This document shows positions 8,175 through 17,460 of a DNA stretch of 64,000 nt, in pieces. Under the pieces are notes generated by a model that saw only the letters and a list, made by a program, of their open reading frames with translations, ran no database searches and had not been told where the DNA came from. The stretch comes from [Pasteurella] aerogenes (GTDB lineage: Bacteria > Pseudomonadota > Gammaproteobacteria > Enterobacterales > Pasteurellaceae), in assembly GCA_900637275.1 (NCBI GenBank), contig LR134362.1:1922001-1986000 (forward strand). The letters are read 5' to 3'. The position numbers and the translations under genes were made by a program. Within the stretch, counting starts at the first letter, position 1. The number at the start of each line of letters is the position of its first letter.

Positions 8175-9092
8175 ATGTCAATCAAAATTGGAGTTATTGG
8201 CGAGTGTATGATTGAGTTATCGCAAAAATCCAATAAAATTGCATTAGGATTTGGCGGAGATACATTAAATACAGCAATTTATCTCTCCCGTTTATTACCG
8301 CAAACGGAATTTAGTGTTTATTATGTTTCAGCATTAGGACAAGACCCTTATAGTCAACAAATGTTGGAGCAATGGCAAAATGAACATATCAATACCTCGT
8401 TGGTACAACAACTGACCGATAAGCTGCCCGGTTTATATTCCATTGTAACCGACCTTCAAGGCGAACGTTCATTTTATTATTGGCGCAATAATTCCGCTGC
8501 AAAATTTTGGTTAAAAACCCCACAAACGGGCGAGATTTTAAATCAATTACAGCAATTTCAATACCTGTATTTAAGTGGAATTAGTTTGGCGATTTTAGAT
8601 GATGAAAGTTTACAAAAACTCTTTCATTTTCTACCGCACTTTAAACAAAACGGTGGAAAAATTATTTTTGATAATAACTATCGACCGATTTTATGGAAAA
8701 ATCAAACGCAAACGCAGCTCATTTATCAGCAAATTTTACAATTAACTGATATTGCTTTTTTAACCTTAGATGATGAAGATAAACTGTGGGAAAAAAACTC
8801 ACTGCTACGCTGTATTGAACGCACACAACAACTTGGCGTAAAAGAAATTGTGATCAAACGGGGAGCAGAAAGTTGTATCGTCCAAACAGATAAACAATTT
8901 GACATTGCCGCACAAAAAATTGATAACGTGGTAGATACAACTGCTGCAGGCGATTCTTTTAGTGCGGGTTATCTTTCCGCACGTTTGCAAGGGAAAAATG
9001 AAATTCAGGCTGCACAAAAAGGACATCAGATCGCAGGTCAAGTCATTCAACATCGAGGTGCAATTGTCCCGAAAGCATTATTTTCAATTTAA
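8175..9092 (+). CDS. kdgK: 2-keto-3-deoxygluconate kinase (PfkB family)
   Basis: A 305-residue ribokinase-family sugar kinase that phosphorylates KDG to KDPG, the substrate of Eda. It has the N-terminal GECMIELS and FGGDTLNTAIYL motifs and the C-terminal PfkB signature DTTAAGDSFSAGYL near residues 254-267, with the catalytic Asp in AAGD. It lies 7 bases after eda behind GAGGTCATT and ends the operon; a strong terminator follows. Confidence 0.93.
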   Translation: MSIKIGVIGECMIELSQKSNKIALGFGGDTLNTAIYLSRLLPQTEFSVYYVSALGQDPYSQQMLEQWQNEHINTSLVQQLTDKLPGLYSIVTDLQGERSFYYWRNNSAAKFWLKTPQTGEILNQLQQFQYLYLSGISLAILDDESLQKLFHFLPHFKQNGGKIIFDNNYRPILWKNQTQTQLIYQQILQLTDIAFLTLDDEDKLWEKNSLLRCIERTQQLGVKEIVIKRGAESCIVQTDKQFDIAAQKIDNVVDTTAAGDSFSAGYLSARLQGKNEIQAAQKGHQIAGQVIQHRGAIVPKALFSI

Positions 9093-9100
9093 TCAAACAA

Positions 9101-9126
9101 AAACGGGTTAACCTTTTAACCCGTTT
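9101..9126. terminator. Terminator between kdgK and yqhA (convergent)
   Basis: AAACGGGTTAA pairs with TTAACCCGTTT around a CCTT loop, with an A tract on the left and T residues on the right. It can stop transcription from both sides, which fits the convergent kdgK and yqhA genes. Confidence 0.85.
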
Positions 9127-9131
9127 ATGTA

Positions 9132-9680
9132 TCAATGATTTTTATGACTGGTACCGTATAAAATCTTGTCGGTATACGCCATAGCAACGGCGGAGATCAG
9201 GAAGCCGAGGTGGAGGAATAATTGCCACATCATGGTTTTTTCCGGCATATTTGACGCATTAACAAAGGTTTGCAGCAAATGAATGGAAGAAATGCTGATG
9301 ATAGACATAGATAATTTGACTTTTAATACCGAAGCGTTGACATGACTTAACCATTCGGGTTCGTCAGGATGCCCTTCAGTATTCAATTTAGACACAAAGG
9401 TTTCGTAGCCACCCACAATCACCATCACCAATAAATTGGCGATCATAACCACATCAATTAAATTTAATACCGCGAGCATAATCGCGTTAGAATCCAATTG
9501 TTGCAAATCTACAATCAAAACCCATAATGATTTCATAAACTTATACGCATAAATCGCTTGTACGACAATCAGCCCTAAATAAAGTGGCAATTGTAACCAG
9601 CGGCTAGCAAAAATAATCTTGCTGAAAACCGTTTGTTTTTTGTGCAGCTGAGGGCTTGTGGTTGGATGTTCGTGTTGCAT
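9132..9680 (-). CDS. yqhA: UPF0114 family inner-membrane protein YqhA
   Basis: A 182-residue membrane protein of the YqhA/UPF0114 family, whose function is unknown. It has an N-terminal cytoplasmic stretch and about four hydrophobic segments (WLQLPLYLGLIVVQAIYA, IMLAVLNLIDVVMIANLLV, a segment near 118-135, and LFLHLGFLISAVAMAY). Family-diagnostic segments are the NLIDVVMIANLLVMV-GGYE region and KLSMSIISISSIHLL. The N-terminus is some 20 residues longer than E. coli YqhA; the first Met has no strong competitor. Confidence 0.88.
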   Translation of the reverse strand: MQHEHPTTSPQLHKKQTVFSKIIFASRWLQLPLYLGLIVVQAIYAYKFMKSLWVLIVDLQQLDSNAIMLAVLNLIDVVMIANLLVMVIVGGYETFVSKLNTEGHPDEPEWLSHVNASVLKVKLSMSIISISSIHLLQTFVNASNMPEKTMMWQLFLHLGFLISAVAMAYTDKILYGTSHKNH

Positions 9681-9753
9681 AAAATTCCTATTTGCTAATT
9701 CGCCTGTTTGGGCGCTAAAATTACCTGTTTTTTATGAAATTTTCAATGGCTTT

Positions 9754-11358
9754 TCACTTATTTTCCGCGCTGACGATGGTTAATTTTTCTACATTAACGT
9801 CATTATGTAACAACTCCACCTCCGGCATCGATTTATTCGCTTTTGCCGATAAACTTTTAAAGCGTTCCACTTTGCCGATAAGCCCTTGATTTCCCACCAG
9901 CGCGGTCACGGTTTGATTATAATGGGAACTCACCGAAGATAAGCTATTACCTAATTTATTCAAACGTTCTGCCACCAAACAAACTTGATTATAAATTTCA
10001 CCGGCTCTTTCGCTGATTTCTTTCGCTTCCGCATTGCCGCGTTCGATACGCCATAAATTTGCCACCGTACGCAAAATCGGCATTAAAGTTGTATAAGACA
10101 CTAAAATCACATTTTTTTGGTAACCATAATTGAATAATTCACTATCATGTTTCATGGCTTCAATATACGCCGGTTCTACCGCAATAAACATCAGCACAAA
10201 ATTCGGACTGCGCATGCCAATCAAATTACTGTAATCCTTGCGCGCCAAATCGTCGATATGATTTTTAATGGCTTTGCAATGCTCGCGCAACAATTGCATT
10301 TTTTCTATTTCGTCGTCAGAATTGACCGCACTTTCATAAGCATTGAGCGACATTTTGCTGTCAATAATCAGATGCTTATTATCCGGCAAATACACCACAA
10401 AATCAGGATAATTATGCTTGCCCTCTTGATTGCGAAAATGAGATTGCGCTGCATAATGCTCACCTTCAATTAATCCCGCCAACTGCAACGCGCGCGCCAA
10501 TTGCACCTCGCCCCAATTGCCCAAGGTTTTCTTTTCACCACGCAACGCAGAAGTTAAATGGTTAGCTTGTTCCGACATGCTCAACCCCAGCTCCATCACT
10601 TTTTTTATTTCCGCCTCCAATCCGGCATTCCCTTTCACTGCCTCCGAATGAATTTCATTCACTCGCTTTTGAAATCCCTCAATTTGCTCACGAAACGGTT
10701 TTAACAAACTGTCCAATGCCGATTGATTGGACTGGCTGAAACGCTGGCTTTTTTCCTCCAAAATTTGATTGGCTAAATTTTGAAACTCAACGCCCAACTG
10801 TGCCTTAGCTTGCTGAAAATTGGCTTGTTGTTCAGCAAAATTTTTCTCTTTTTCCGCCAACGTGGTTTTTAATTCCGTCAATTCTTGCGAAAGTGCGGTA
10901 TATTTTTCGTTTAAATGTTGCCACTCCGATTCTTTACGCTGCAAATGAGCAGTTTGTTGCGCCAACTGTTGTTGCAAGGCATCAGCTTGCGCTGACGCAA
11001 TACCAAACCGCTCTTTCACCGCCGTCATTTGCGCCTGCACATTTTCCACTCGAGCTTGTTCTTGATCTAATTCGCTTTGTAAATAGGTGATTTTCTCATC
11101 GCGTTCGACTAAACGCACTTGCAAACCTTCCGCACCGGTTTGTACTTTAATTATTTGTTGATCCAACTGATTTTTCACTTGCGTCAGCTGTTCATATTTT
11201 CCCAATAATTCATTGAAATCATTGATAGTTTTATTCAAATCTTGGCTTAATTCCTGCACATCACGACGACGTTTTGCCAACATAAATAAAAACACGACAC
11301 ACAAAACCAACAGCAAAAGTGCGGTTAAAAAAAACGGATTTTCGAGAAATGGTTGCAT
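9754..11358 (-). CDS. rmuC: DNA recombination protein RmuC
   Basis: A 534-residue protein with an N-terminal transmembrane helix (FFLTALLLLVLCVVFLFMLA, residues about 9-28), a long glutamine-rich coiled coil (about 30-200) and a C-terminal RmuC domain (about 210-500) related to restriction-endonuclease-fold nucleases. The conserved motifs GNWGEVQLARALQLAG, PDFVVYLP and LIIDSKMSLNAYE are seen; Asp and Glu-x-Lys-type residues in these form the likely nuclease site. It limits recombination at short inverted repeats. It stands alone between yqhA and the divergent yrdD gene. Confidence 0.93.
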   Translation of the reverse strand: MQPFLENPFFLTALLLLVLCVVFLFMLAKRRRDVQELSQDLNKTINDFNELLGKYEQLTQVKNQLDQQIIKVQTGAEGLQVRLVERDEKITYLQSELDQEQARVENVQAQMTAVKERFGIASAQADALQQQLAQQTAHLQRKESEWQHLNEKYTALSQELTELKTTLAEKEKNFAEQQANFQQAKAQLGVEFQNLANQILEEKSQRFSQSNQSALDSLLKPFREQIEGFQKRVNEIHSEAVKGNAGLEAEIKKVMELGLSMSEQANHLTSALRGEKKTLGNWGEVQLARALQLAGLIEGEHYAAQSHFRNQEGKHNYPDFVVYLPDNKHLIIDSKMSLNAYESAVNSDDEIEKMQLLREHCKAIKNHIDDLARKDYSNLIGMRSPNFVLMFIAVEPAYIEAMKHDSELFNYGYQKNVILVSYTTLMPILRTVANLWRIERGNAEAKEISERAGEIYNQVCLVAERLNKLGNSLSSVSSHYNQTVTALVGNQGLIGKVERFKSLSAKANKSMPEVELLHNDVNVEKLTIVSAENK

Positions 11359-11480
11359 AATTTTTCCTTTTGTTAAGCGGATAAATTATAAAGCAATTTA
11401 GCGCGTTTGCGATGCTTCGTCTTGTAAAAATGGGAATTTATTGTTAATCTCAAGACCCGTTTTGTTAAATCGCCATCGCT

Positions 11481-12032
11481 ATGTCAAATTCGCTTTTTCA
11501 GCCCAGCAAACATCAAGAGCATTGCCCGCAATGTGGCGCATTGCTACAGATAAAACAAGGCAAAAAAGGACTTTTTTTAGGTTGTAGCGCCTATCCGGCT
11601 TGTGATTATTTAAAACCGTTACAAGCGCAATTTACGCCGAAAATTATCAAAAATCTTGACGAAAATTGTCCAAAGTGCGGTCATTTTCTGCAATTAAAAC
11701 AAGGACATTTTGGAATGTTTATTGGTTGTAGCCATTATCCGGAATGCGATTTTGTGGTTCATGAACAAGTACCGGAAAGCGAAGACAATGCCATCATCTG
11801 CCCGGATTGTCAGCAAGGGCATCTGGTTGCCAGACGCGGACGACAAGGCAAAATTTTCTACGCCTGCGATCGGTTTCCAAAATGTAAATTTACTCTCGCC
11901 GGCAAACCCTATCCGGTCCGTTGCCCACAATGTCAGGGCGAAGTCGCCATCTTAAAAAAGGAAACAGAAACACACCGCACTTGGCTTTGCGCCAATAAAA
12001 TCTGTCGTTGTGTGTTTGAAACAGAAAAATGA
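11481..12032 (+). CDS. yrdD: Topoisomerase-type zinc-finger protein YrdD
   Basis: A 183-residue protein built from repeated C4 zinc ribbons of the kind found at the C-terminus of DNA topoisomerase I. Four CPxC-type units begin near residues 15, 62, 107 and 152 (CPQCGALL, CPKCGHFL, CPDCQQGH, CPQCQGEV), each with a second Cys pair such as GCSAYPACDYL. It probably binds nucleic acid, but its role is not known. It overlaps the tsaC start by four bases (ATGA); the yrdD-tsaC-aroE order is conserved in gammaproteobacteria. Confidence 0.88.
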   Translation: MSNSLFQPSKHQEHCPQCGALLQIKQGKKGLFLGCSAYPACDYLKPLQAQFTPKIIKNLDENCPKCGHFLQLKQGHFGMFIGCSHYPECDFVVHEQVPESEDNAIICPDCQQGHLVARRGRQGKIFYACDRFPKCKFTLAGKPYPVRCPQCQGEVAILKKETETHRTWLCANKICRCVFETEK

Positions 12033-12580
12033 ATATTGCACAAATTGTTACTCAATTAAAACAAAATCAGGTTGTCGCCTACCCTACCGAAGCGGTTTTT
12101 GGCTTGGGCTGTAATCCACTTAGTGAAAGTGCGGTCGAAAAATTATTGATTTTAAAACAACGACCTGTGGATAAAGGGCTGATTTTAGTCGCACCAGCGT
12201 TAAGTTATCTACAACCTTTCATGGATACGCGCGAATTTACTTCGTTGCATTGGCAACGTTTAACCGCGCATTATGATCGTCCAACGACGTGGGTCGTTCC
12301 GGCAGCGGCAACAACACCACGTTTTTTAACCGGCAAATTTTCCAGCATTGCCATTCGACTATGTCCTCATCCGGCGGTCAAACAACTGTGCGAACAAACC
12401 GGTTTCGCGCTGACCTCCACCAGCGCCAATTTATCCGGCTTAACGCCATGTAAAACCGCCAAGGAAGTCAAACAGCAATTCGGTGATGAGTTTCCGGTGT
12501 TGGACATGGCAGTGGGTGAAGCACAAAATCCCTCCGAAATTCGGGATCTTTTTACCCAACAACTTTTTAGACAAGGATAA
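12029..12580 (+). CDS. tsaC: Threonylcarbamoyl-AMP synthase TsaC
   Basis: A 183-residue YrdC/Sua5-domain protein that makes threonylcarbamoyl-AMP for t6A modification of ANN-decoding tRNAs. Family segments include YPTEAVFGLGCNP (residues 18-30), LLILKQRPVDKGLILV, SSIAIRLCPHP and the C-terminal TSTSANLSG. The short length is typical of TsaC, as opposed to the longer Sua5. It sits between yrdD, which it overlaps, and aroE, 3 bases downstream. Confidence 0.94.
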   Translation: MNIAQIVTQLKQNQVVAYPTEAVFGLGCNPLSESAVEKLLILKQRPVDKGLILVAPALSYLQPFMDTREFTSLHWQRLTAHYDRPTTWVVPAAATTPRFLTGKFSSIAIRLCPHPAVKQLCEQTGFALTSTSANLSGLTPCKTAKEVKQQFGDEFPVLDMAVGEAQNPSEIRDLFTQQLFRQG

Positions 12581-12583
12581 TTT

Positions 12584-13387
12584 ATGGATCAATATGCGGT
12601 GTGGGGCAATCCGATTGCACAAAGTAAGTCTCCACTTATTCATCGACAATTTGCGCAACAAACGCAACAAATCTTGGAATATACTGCCATATTAGGCGAC
12701 GAGCAGCATTTTGAACAACAATTGCAGGCTTTTTTTGCTGCCGGAGCAAAAGGCTGTAATATCACTGCACCATTTAAAGAGCGAGCCTTTAAATTGGCGC
12801 AACAACACAGTGAACGTTGTTTGTTAGCCGAGGCTTGCAATACCTTGAAACGTTTAGACGATGGTTCGCTTTACTCCGATAATACCGATGGCGCAGGGCT
12901 GGTGAGCGATTTGGCACGTTTAGATTGGTTAAAAGCCAATCAATCTGTGTTGATATTAGGTGCGGGCGGCGCAACTAAAGGCGTGTTGTTGCCATTATTA
13001 CAAGCGCAGCAAAACATCACCCTTGCCAACCGTACACTGCCCAAAGCACAAGAATTAGCGCGTAAATTTGCCCAATATGGTGAAATTCAAGCGGTTGAAC
13101 TAGAACATATTCCAGATCTGAAATTTGATTTGATTATTAATGCCACCTCTCTTGGTTTACAAGGCAAAACTGCGAATATTTCCACCGCACTTTTGCAAAA
13201 ATGTGGTGCAGTTTATGATATGCAATATGCCAAAGATAGCGATACCCCCTTTATTGCCCTTGCCAAGCAAGCCGGCGCCAAGCAAGTCAGCGACGGATTG
13301 GGAATGCTCATAGGACAAGCCGCACATTCTTTCTTTTTGTGGCGTGGCGTGATGCCGGATGTGCAACCACTGTTCGACAATCTTTAA
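12584..13387 (+). CDS. aroE: Shikimate dehydrogenase
   Basis: A 267-residue enzyme that reduces 3-dehydroshikimate to shikimate with NADPH. The substrate-binding SKSPLIH motif is at about residues 14-20, the catalytic Lys in NITAPFKE near residue 65, the Asp partner in NTDGAGLVSDL near 102, the Rossmann loop GAGGATKG near 127 and the NADP-binding NRT after it. It is the last gene of the yrdD-tsaC-aroE operon and is followed by a terminator. Confidence 0.95.
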   Translation: MDQYAVWGNPIAQSKSPLIHRQFAQQTQQILEYTAILGDEQHFEQQLQAFFAAGAKGCNITAPFKERAFKLAQQHSERCLLAEACNTLKRLDDGSLYSDNTDGAGLVSDLARLDWLKANQSVLILGAGGATKGVLLPLLQAQQNITLANRTLPKAQELARKFAQYGEIQAVELEHIPDLKFDLIINATSLGLQGKTANISTALLQKCGAVYDMQYAKDSDTPFIALAKQAGAKQVSDGLGMLIGQAAHSFFLWRGVMPDVQPLFDNL

Positions 13388-13393
13388 AGATCC

Positions 13394-13415
13394 AAGGGCT
13401 GAAATGCCCTTTTTG
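13394..13415 (+). terminator. Intrinsic terminator after aroE
   Basis: AAGGGC and GCCCTT form a short stem around TGAAAT, followed by a T-rich tract. It lies seven bases after the aroE stop. The remainder of the gap up to gdhA (to 13644) is AT-rich and presumably holds the gdhA promoter, which I could not place with confidence. Confidence 0.75.
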
Positions 13416-13644
13416 TTTATTTATCTGTTTGATTTTTAGGCAGCATTTCACCAGATAAAATTAGATTATCTCTAATAAAAATCAATATTTATTAAATAAA
13501 TTCAATACCTCATATGTTTTATGATTTTCCTTTATGAAATCATTTGCAATTAAATCGGTTTTTAGTAGATATTATTGAAAGCCAACGAGCTATTTTTAAT
13601 TATTATGCAAACAACATTAATTCTTTTAGAAGGAAACTTATATT

Positions 13645-14994
13645 ATGTCGAGCCAAATTTCATTAGAGGAATTTCTAGCTAAAGTAGAAAAACGCGATGG
13701 AAATCAACCTGAATTTTTGCAAGCGGTCCGTGAAGTATTAACTTCCATCTGGCCTTTCTTAGAAAAAAATCCGAAATACCGTTCTGAAGCCTTATTAGAA
13801 CGTTTAGTGGAACCGGAGCGCGCCTTCCAATTCCGCGTTGCTTGGACCGATGATAAAGGTCAAGTACAGGTTAACCGTGCATTCCGCGTGCAATATAACA
13901 GCGCCATCGGGCCTTACAAAGGCGGTATGCGTTTCCATCCATCCGTGAATTTATCCATTTTAAAATTCTTAGGATTTGAACAAATTTTCAAAAATGCACT
14001 CACTACCTTGCCAATGGGCGGCGGTAAAGGGGGTTCTGACTTTGATCCAAAAGGTAAATCTGATGCAGAAGTGATGCGTTTTTGCCAAGCGTTAATGGCA
14101 GAATTATATCGTCATGTGGGCGCGGATACCGATGTGCCAGCGGGCGATATCGGTGTAGGTGGTCGTGAAGTCGGTTATCTTGCCGGTTATATGAAAAAAT
14201 TATCCAACCAAGCTGCTTGTGTGTTCACCGGTCGCGGTTTGTCTTTCGGCGGTAGTTTAATTCGTCCGGAAGCAACAGGTTACGGTTTAGTGTATTTTGC
14301 ACAAGCCATGCTAGCAGAAAAAGGTCAATCATTCCAAGGCAAAACTGTTTCGGTTTCCGGTTCTGGTAATGTGGCGCAATATGCTATTGAAAAAGCGTTG
14401 GAATTAGGCGCAAAAGTGGTCACTTGTTCCGACAGCGCCGGCTATGTTTATGATGCAGCCGGTTTTGATAAAGAAAAATTAGCGGCCTTATTGGAAATTA
14501 AAAACGTGAAACGTGGTCGTGTGAAAGATTATGCGCAACAATTCGGTTTAACCTATGTGGAAGGAAAACGTCCTTGGGAAGTGAAAGTGGACATTGCGCT
14601 TCCTTGTGCAACCCAAAATGAATTGGAATTAGCAGATGCGAAAGCCTTGATTGCAAACGGTGTCCAATTAGTGGCTGAAGGTGCCAATATGCCAACCACT
14701 ATCGAAGCTACCGATTTATTCCTTGAATCCGGTGTTTTATTCGGACCTGGTAAAGCAGCAAATGCCGGTGGTGTGGCAACATCTGGGCTTGAAATGGCGC
14801 AAAGTTCTCAACGTTTATATTGGACTGCAGAAGAAGTGGATGCACAATTAAAACGCATTATGTTAGATATTCATGCCAACTGCAAAAAATACGGTAGCGT
14901 AGAAGGCCAAACCAATATTAACTATGTAGTAGGTGCTAATGTTGCGGGCTTTGTAAAAGTTGCGGATGCAATGTTGGCACAAGGTGTTTATTAA
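13645..14994 (+). CDS. gdhA: NADP-specific glutamate dehydrogenase
   Basis: A 449-residue hexameric-type enzyme that forms glutamate from 2-oxoglutarate and ammonia. Substrate-binding segments KGGMRFHPSVNL and PMGGGKGGSDFDP (with catalytic Lys) are near residues 92-135, and the nucleotide-binding VSGSGNVAQYA near 236. Length equals that of E. coli GdhA (447). It has its own promoter region, the ribosome-binding site AGAAGGAAA, and terminators on both sides, so it is monocistronic. Confidence 0.97.
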   Translation: MSSQISLEEFLAKVEKRDGNQPEFLQAVREVLTSIWPFLEKNPKYRSEALLERLVEPERAFQFRVAWTDDKGQVQVNRAFRVQYNSAIGPYKGGMRFHPSVNLSILKFLGFEQIFKNALTTLPMGGGKGGSDFDPKGKSDAEVMRFCQALMAELYRHVGADTDVPAGDIGVGGREVGYLAGYMKKLSNQAACVFTGRGLSFGGSLIRPEATGYGLVYFAQAMLAEKGQSFQGKTVSVSGSGNVAQYAIEKALELGAKVVTCSDSAGYVYDAAGFDKEKLAALLEIKNVKRGRVKDYAQQFGLTYVEGKRPWEVKVDIALPCATQNELELADAKALIANGVQLVAEGANMPTTIEATDLFLESGVLFGPGKAANAGGVATSGLEMAQSSQRLYWTAEEVDAQLKRIMLDIHANCKKYGSVEGQTNINYVVGANVAGFVKVADAMLAQGVY

Positions 14995-15014
14995 TATTTA
15001 GACACCAAAAATCA

Positions 15015-15041
15015 CAAAGGCATAGTAAAACTATGCCTTTT
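15015..15041. terminator. Bidirectional terminator gdhA / MFS gene
   Basis: AAAGGCATAG pairs exactly with CTATGCCTTT around TAAAA; A residues lie to the left and T residues to the right. It serves the convergent gdhA and MFS genes. A very similar stem (AAGGCATAG/CTATGCCTT) recurs near 49526. Confidence 0.85.
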
Positions 15042-15058
15042 ATTTTCTTAATGTCCAC

Positions 15059-16450
15059 TTAGGAACGCACACGTAAGCTATCACCATCTGTTTTTTTCAA
15101 ACGTAATAAAAACACCACTAAAATCACTACAAAAATTACCGTCGTCAAAAAGGTGTAACTAAAGGCTTGTTGTAATTGTTCGCCCGTTTCACCAACCGCA
15201 TCACGATATAAACTTAAAATCACAGATGACACCGCAATCCCGAAACTTATCCCCACTTGTTGCGAAACACTCAACATAGTGGAACCGCCGCTGGTTTGAT
15301 GCGGAGCAAGATCACTAATGGTAAGCGTATTGACTGCGGTGAAAACTAACGACATACTAAATCCATACCACACCAAAACTAAGGCCATCATCCACATCGA
15401 TGTCTCCGGTGTAAAATGGCTCATGGTAAAAATCGCCAAGCCCATTGAAATGGCAAAACCGATCAGCGTGGTTTTATATCCGATTGCCACTAAAATGCGG
15501 CTGATAAATGGTCGTCCCAACACGGAACTTATTGCAATCGGCGTCATCATCCAACCCGCTGTTTCCGCGTCATATAAAAATGCCACTTGTAACATCAATG
15601 GCAATAAGAAAGGCGTACTGGAACTAAATAAACGAATAATCAAATTCGCCACGATACCGATACGGAAAGTCCGTACAAAAAATAACGAGCGAGGCAAAAG
15701 GGCATTGTCATTCACTCTGGCATAAGCATAATACAACAATAATAAAACCACACCGGCAGCAATCACTGGCAGACTTTCTATGCGAGGCACAGAATTTTCC
15801 GCCACCAAATCCATACCAAGAGTTAACGCCACTAATCCGCCACCAAATAACACAAAGCCTTTCCAATCCAATTTCGGCACTTCGTCTTTAACATTTGGCA
15901 TATAAAAATGCGCCGCAATAATACCAAGTATGCCGATAGGAATATTAATCAAAAAGATCCAATGCCAAGTGGTATAAGTCACCAACCAACCGCCTAAAAT
16001 CGGTCCGACAACCGGTCCAATAAGCCCTGCCATAGCAGTCAAATTCCACGCTGCAAGCAATTGGGATTTTTCAATCGAACGCAACATAGATAAACGCGCT
16101 ACCGGCATCATTAACGCGCCACCAACGCCTTGCAAAACGCGCGACAAGACTAACATATCCAAAGAATTAGAAAATGAACAGGCAATCGATCCTAATACAA
16201 ACACAGTGACAGAAAAACGAAAGACATTGCGCGTACCGAAACGATCCGCCAGCCAGCCGCTTAAAGGAATAAAAAGCGCCACCGTCAAGGCGTAGCTAAT
16301 AATCGCCAACTGCATATTCAGCGGTGATTCATTTAAACTACGAGAAATTGCCGGTAAAGCGGTATTTAAAATCGTAGCATCAAGCGTTTGCATAAATAAT
16401 GCCATCGCTGCGATCCACGCTAAACCGCGATAACTCACTTCCTTTTTCAT
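15059..16450 (-). CDS. DHA2-family MFS drug exporter (MdtD-like)
   Basis: A 463-residue major-facilitator transporter with about fourteen hydrophobic helices, as in the EmrB/MdtD (DHA2) group. Motif A is seen as GWLADRFGTRNVF (about residues 63-75), motif C-like GLIGPVVGPILGGWLV near 143-158, and the helix-1 motif D-type LDATILNTALP near 23-33. It resembles E. coli MdtD. It is the last gene of the apparent rpoE-rseABC-mobB string, only 14 bases after mobB, so envelope stress could raise its expression. The substrate is unknown. Confidence 0.85.
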   Translation of the reverse strand: MKKEVSYRGLAWIAAMALFMQTLDATILNTALPAISRSLNESPLNMQLAIISYALTVALFIPLSGWLADRFGTRNVFRFSVTVFVLGSIACSFSNSLDMLVLSRVLQGVGGALMMPVARLSMLRSIEKSQLLAAWNLTAMAGLIGPVVGPILGGWLVTYTTWHWIFLINIPIGILGIIAAHFYMPNVKDEVPKLDWKGFVLFGGGLVALTLGMDLVAENSVPRIESLPVIAAGVVLLLLYYAYARVNDNALLPRSLFFVRTFRIGIVANLIIRLFSSSTPFLLPLMLQVAFLYDAETAGWMMTPIAISSVLGRPFISRILVAIGYKTTLIGFAISMGLAIFTMSHFTPETSMWMMALVLVWYGFSMSLVFTAVNTLTISDLAPHQTSGGSTMLSVSQQVGISFGIAVSSVILSLYRDAVGETGEQLQQAFSYTFLTTVIFVVILVVFLLRLKKTDGDSLRVRS

Positions 16451-16464
16451 AAAACTATCCTATT

Positions 16465-16971
16465 TTACACCGCACTTTTTGCCATTTCGTACCATTGATA
16501 GATAAACGTTGCCACCGCATCCGGGTGGTTAATATTTAATCTCGGCAAAGTGCTTTCTACTTCATAATCCGTTACCAGCGCCACAACATTTCCATCAATT
16601 TCCGGCAAAGGTTTTGTCATCTTTTGACGATGCAATAAGATTTTCGGGATGGGCTCATCCTTAAATCCCTCTACCAAAATCAAATCGGTTAATGTGGGAT
16701 CAAATTGTTGTGCCAAATAGGGTAAAGAAACCGCTTGGGGCGTTTCGGTCATTAATGCCCAACGCTCGGCACACGCCATAATCACCTGGCTTGCACCTGC
16801 TTCTTTCATACGCCAACTATCTTTCCCTTCTTTATCCACTTGTGCATTGTGATGGCTATGTTTAATCACTGCCACACGCAAGTTTTGTGCAGACAACAGT
16901 GGCAACAATTTTTCAAGTAACGTCGTTTTTCCACTACCGCTATAACCGGTAATGCCTAGTAATTTGATCAT
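16465..16971 (-). CDS. mobB: Molybdopterin-guanine dinucleotide biosynthesis adapter MobB
   Basis: A 168-residue P-loop GTP-binding protein. Walker A (GYSGSGKTTLLEKLL) is at residues 8-22, and later motifs include VIKHSHHNAQVDKEGKDSWR and LILVEGFKDEPIPKI. MobB helps MobA make the guanylated molybdenum cofactor. It lies between rseC and the MFS gene on the minus strand; mobA is not in the window. Confidence 0.93.
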   Translation of the reverse strand: MIKLLGITGYSGSGKTTLLEKLLPLLSAQNLRVAVIKHSHHNAQVDKEGKDSWRMKEAGASQVIMACAERWALMTETPQAVSLPYLAQQFDPTLTDLILVEGFKDEPIPKILLHRQKMTKPLPEIDGNVVALVTDYEVESTLPRLNINHPDAVATFIYQWYEMAKSAV

Positions 16972-17019
16972 AAAACCCTGTGAAAAGTTGTAGAAGTGTT
17001 TGCTAATGCTAACACAAAA

Positions 17020-17451
17020 TTACAATACGCGTAGCAGAATTGGCTGATAAGCTGATTTACGTTGCAATTTTTGTGCCAAAAAACGCACAATAACAAAAGA
17101 AAGTGCGGTCGAAAAAAAGATAAAAATCGCGTTCATCCACTCTTGTGGGAAAAGAGATGCGCCGATAAGTGTAGCACACAAAAGGGTCAGCAGCGGAACC
17201 ACATAAACCAGCAGTGTAGAAAATAAAAGCGGCCGCTCTTCCAATCCCACTTCTACTGTTTGACCAATCGACACGGGCGTGATAGTAGCCACAGTAAAAA
17301 TATGTTCACCATGTTCACCATTTAATTCTGCAAGCGCTGCCGTGCCACAAGAGGATTTCGCCGCGCATTGTCCGCAAGCGCTCTTTGACTGACATTTCAC
17401 CGTCGCCACCCCATTTTGATAATCGACGACCACTGCATTTTCTCTTAACAT
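17020..17451 (-). CDS. rseC: RseC/SoxR-reducing-system family membrane protein
   Basis: A 143-residue protein with an N-terminal cysteine-rich loop (SACGQCAAKSSCG, four Cys at about residues 22-33) that may hold an iron-sulfur centre, and two transmembrane helices (about 73-92 and 98-118). RseC modulates the sigma-E pathway and its homologue RsxC-associated system acts on SoxR. It is nine bases downstream of rseB in the rpoE operon. Confidence 0.9.
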   Translation of the reverse strand: MLRENAVVVDYQNGVATVKCQSKSACGQCAAKSSCGTAALAELNGEHGEHIFTVATITPVSIGQTVEVGLEERPLLFSTLLVYVVPLLTLLCATLIGASLFPQEWMNAIFIFFSTALSFVIVRFLAQKLQRKSAYQPILLRVL

Positions 17452-17460
17452 AGGCTTATT

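Noticed and set aside
10147..10473. 108-residue open frame antisense to rmuC
   Set aside because: It lies wholly inside rmuC in the opposite direction and has no recognisable motif or ribosome-binding site.
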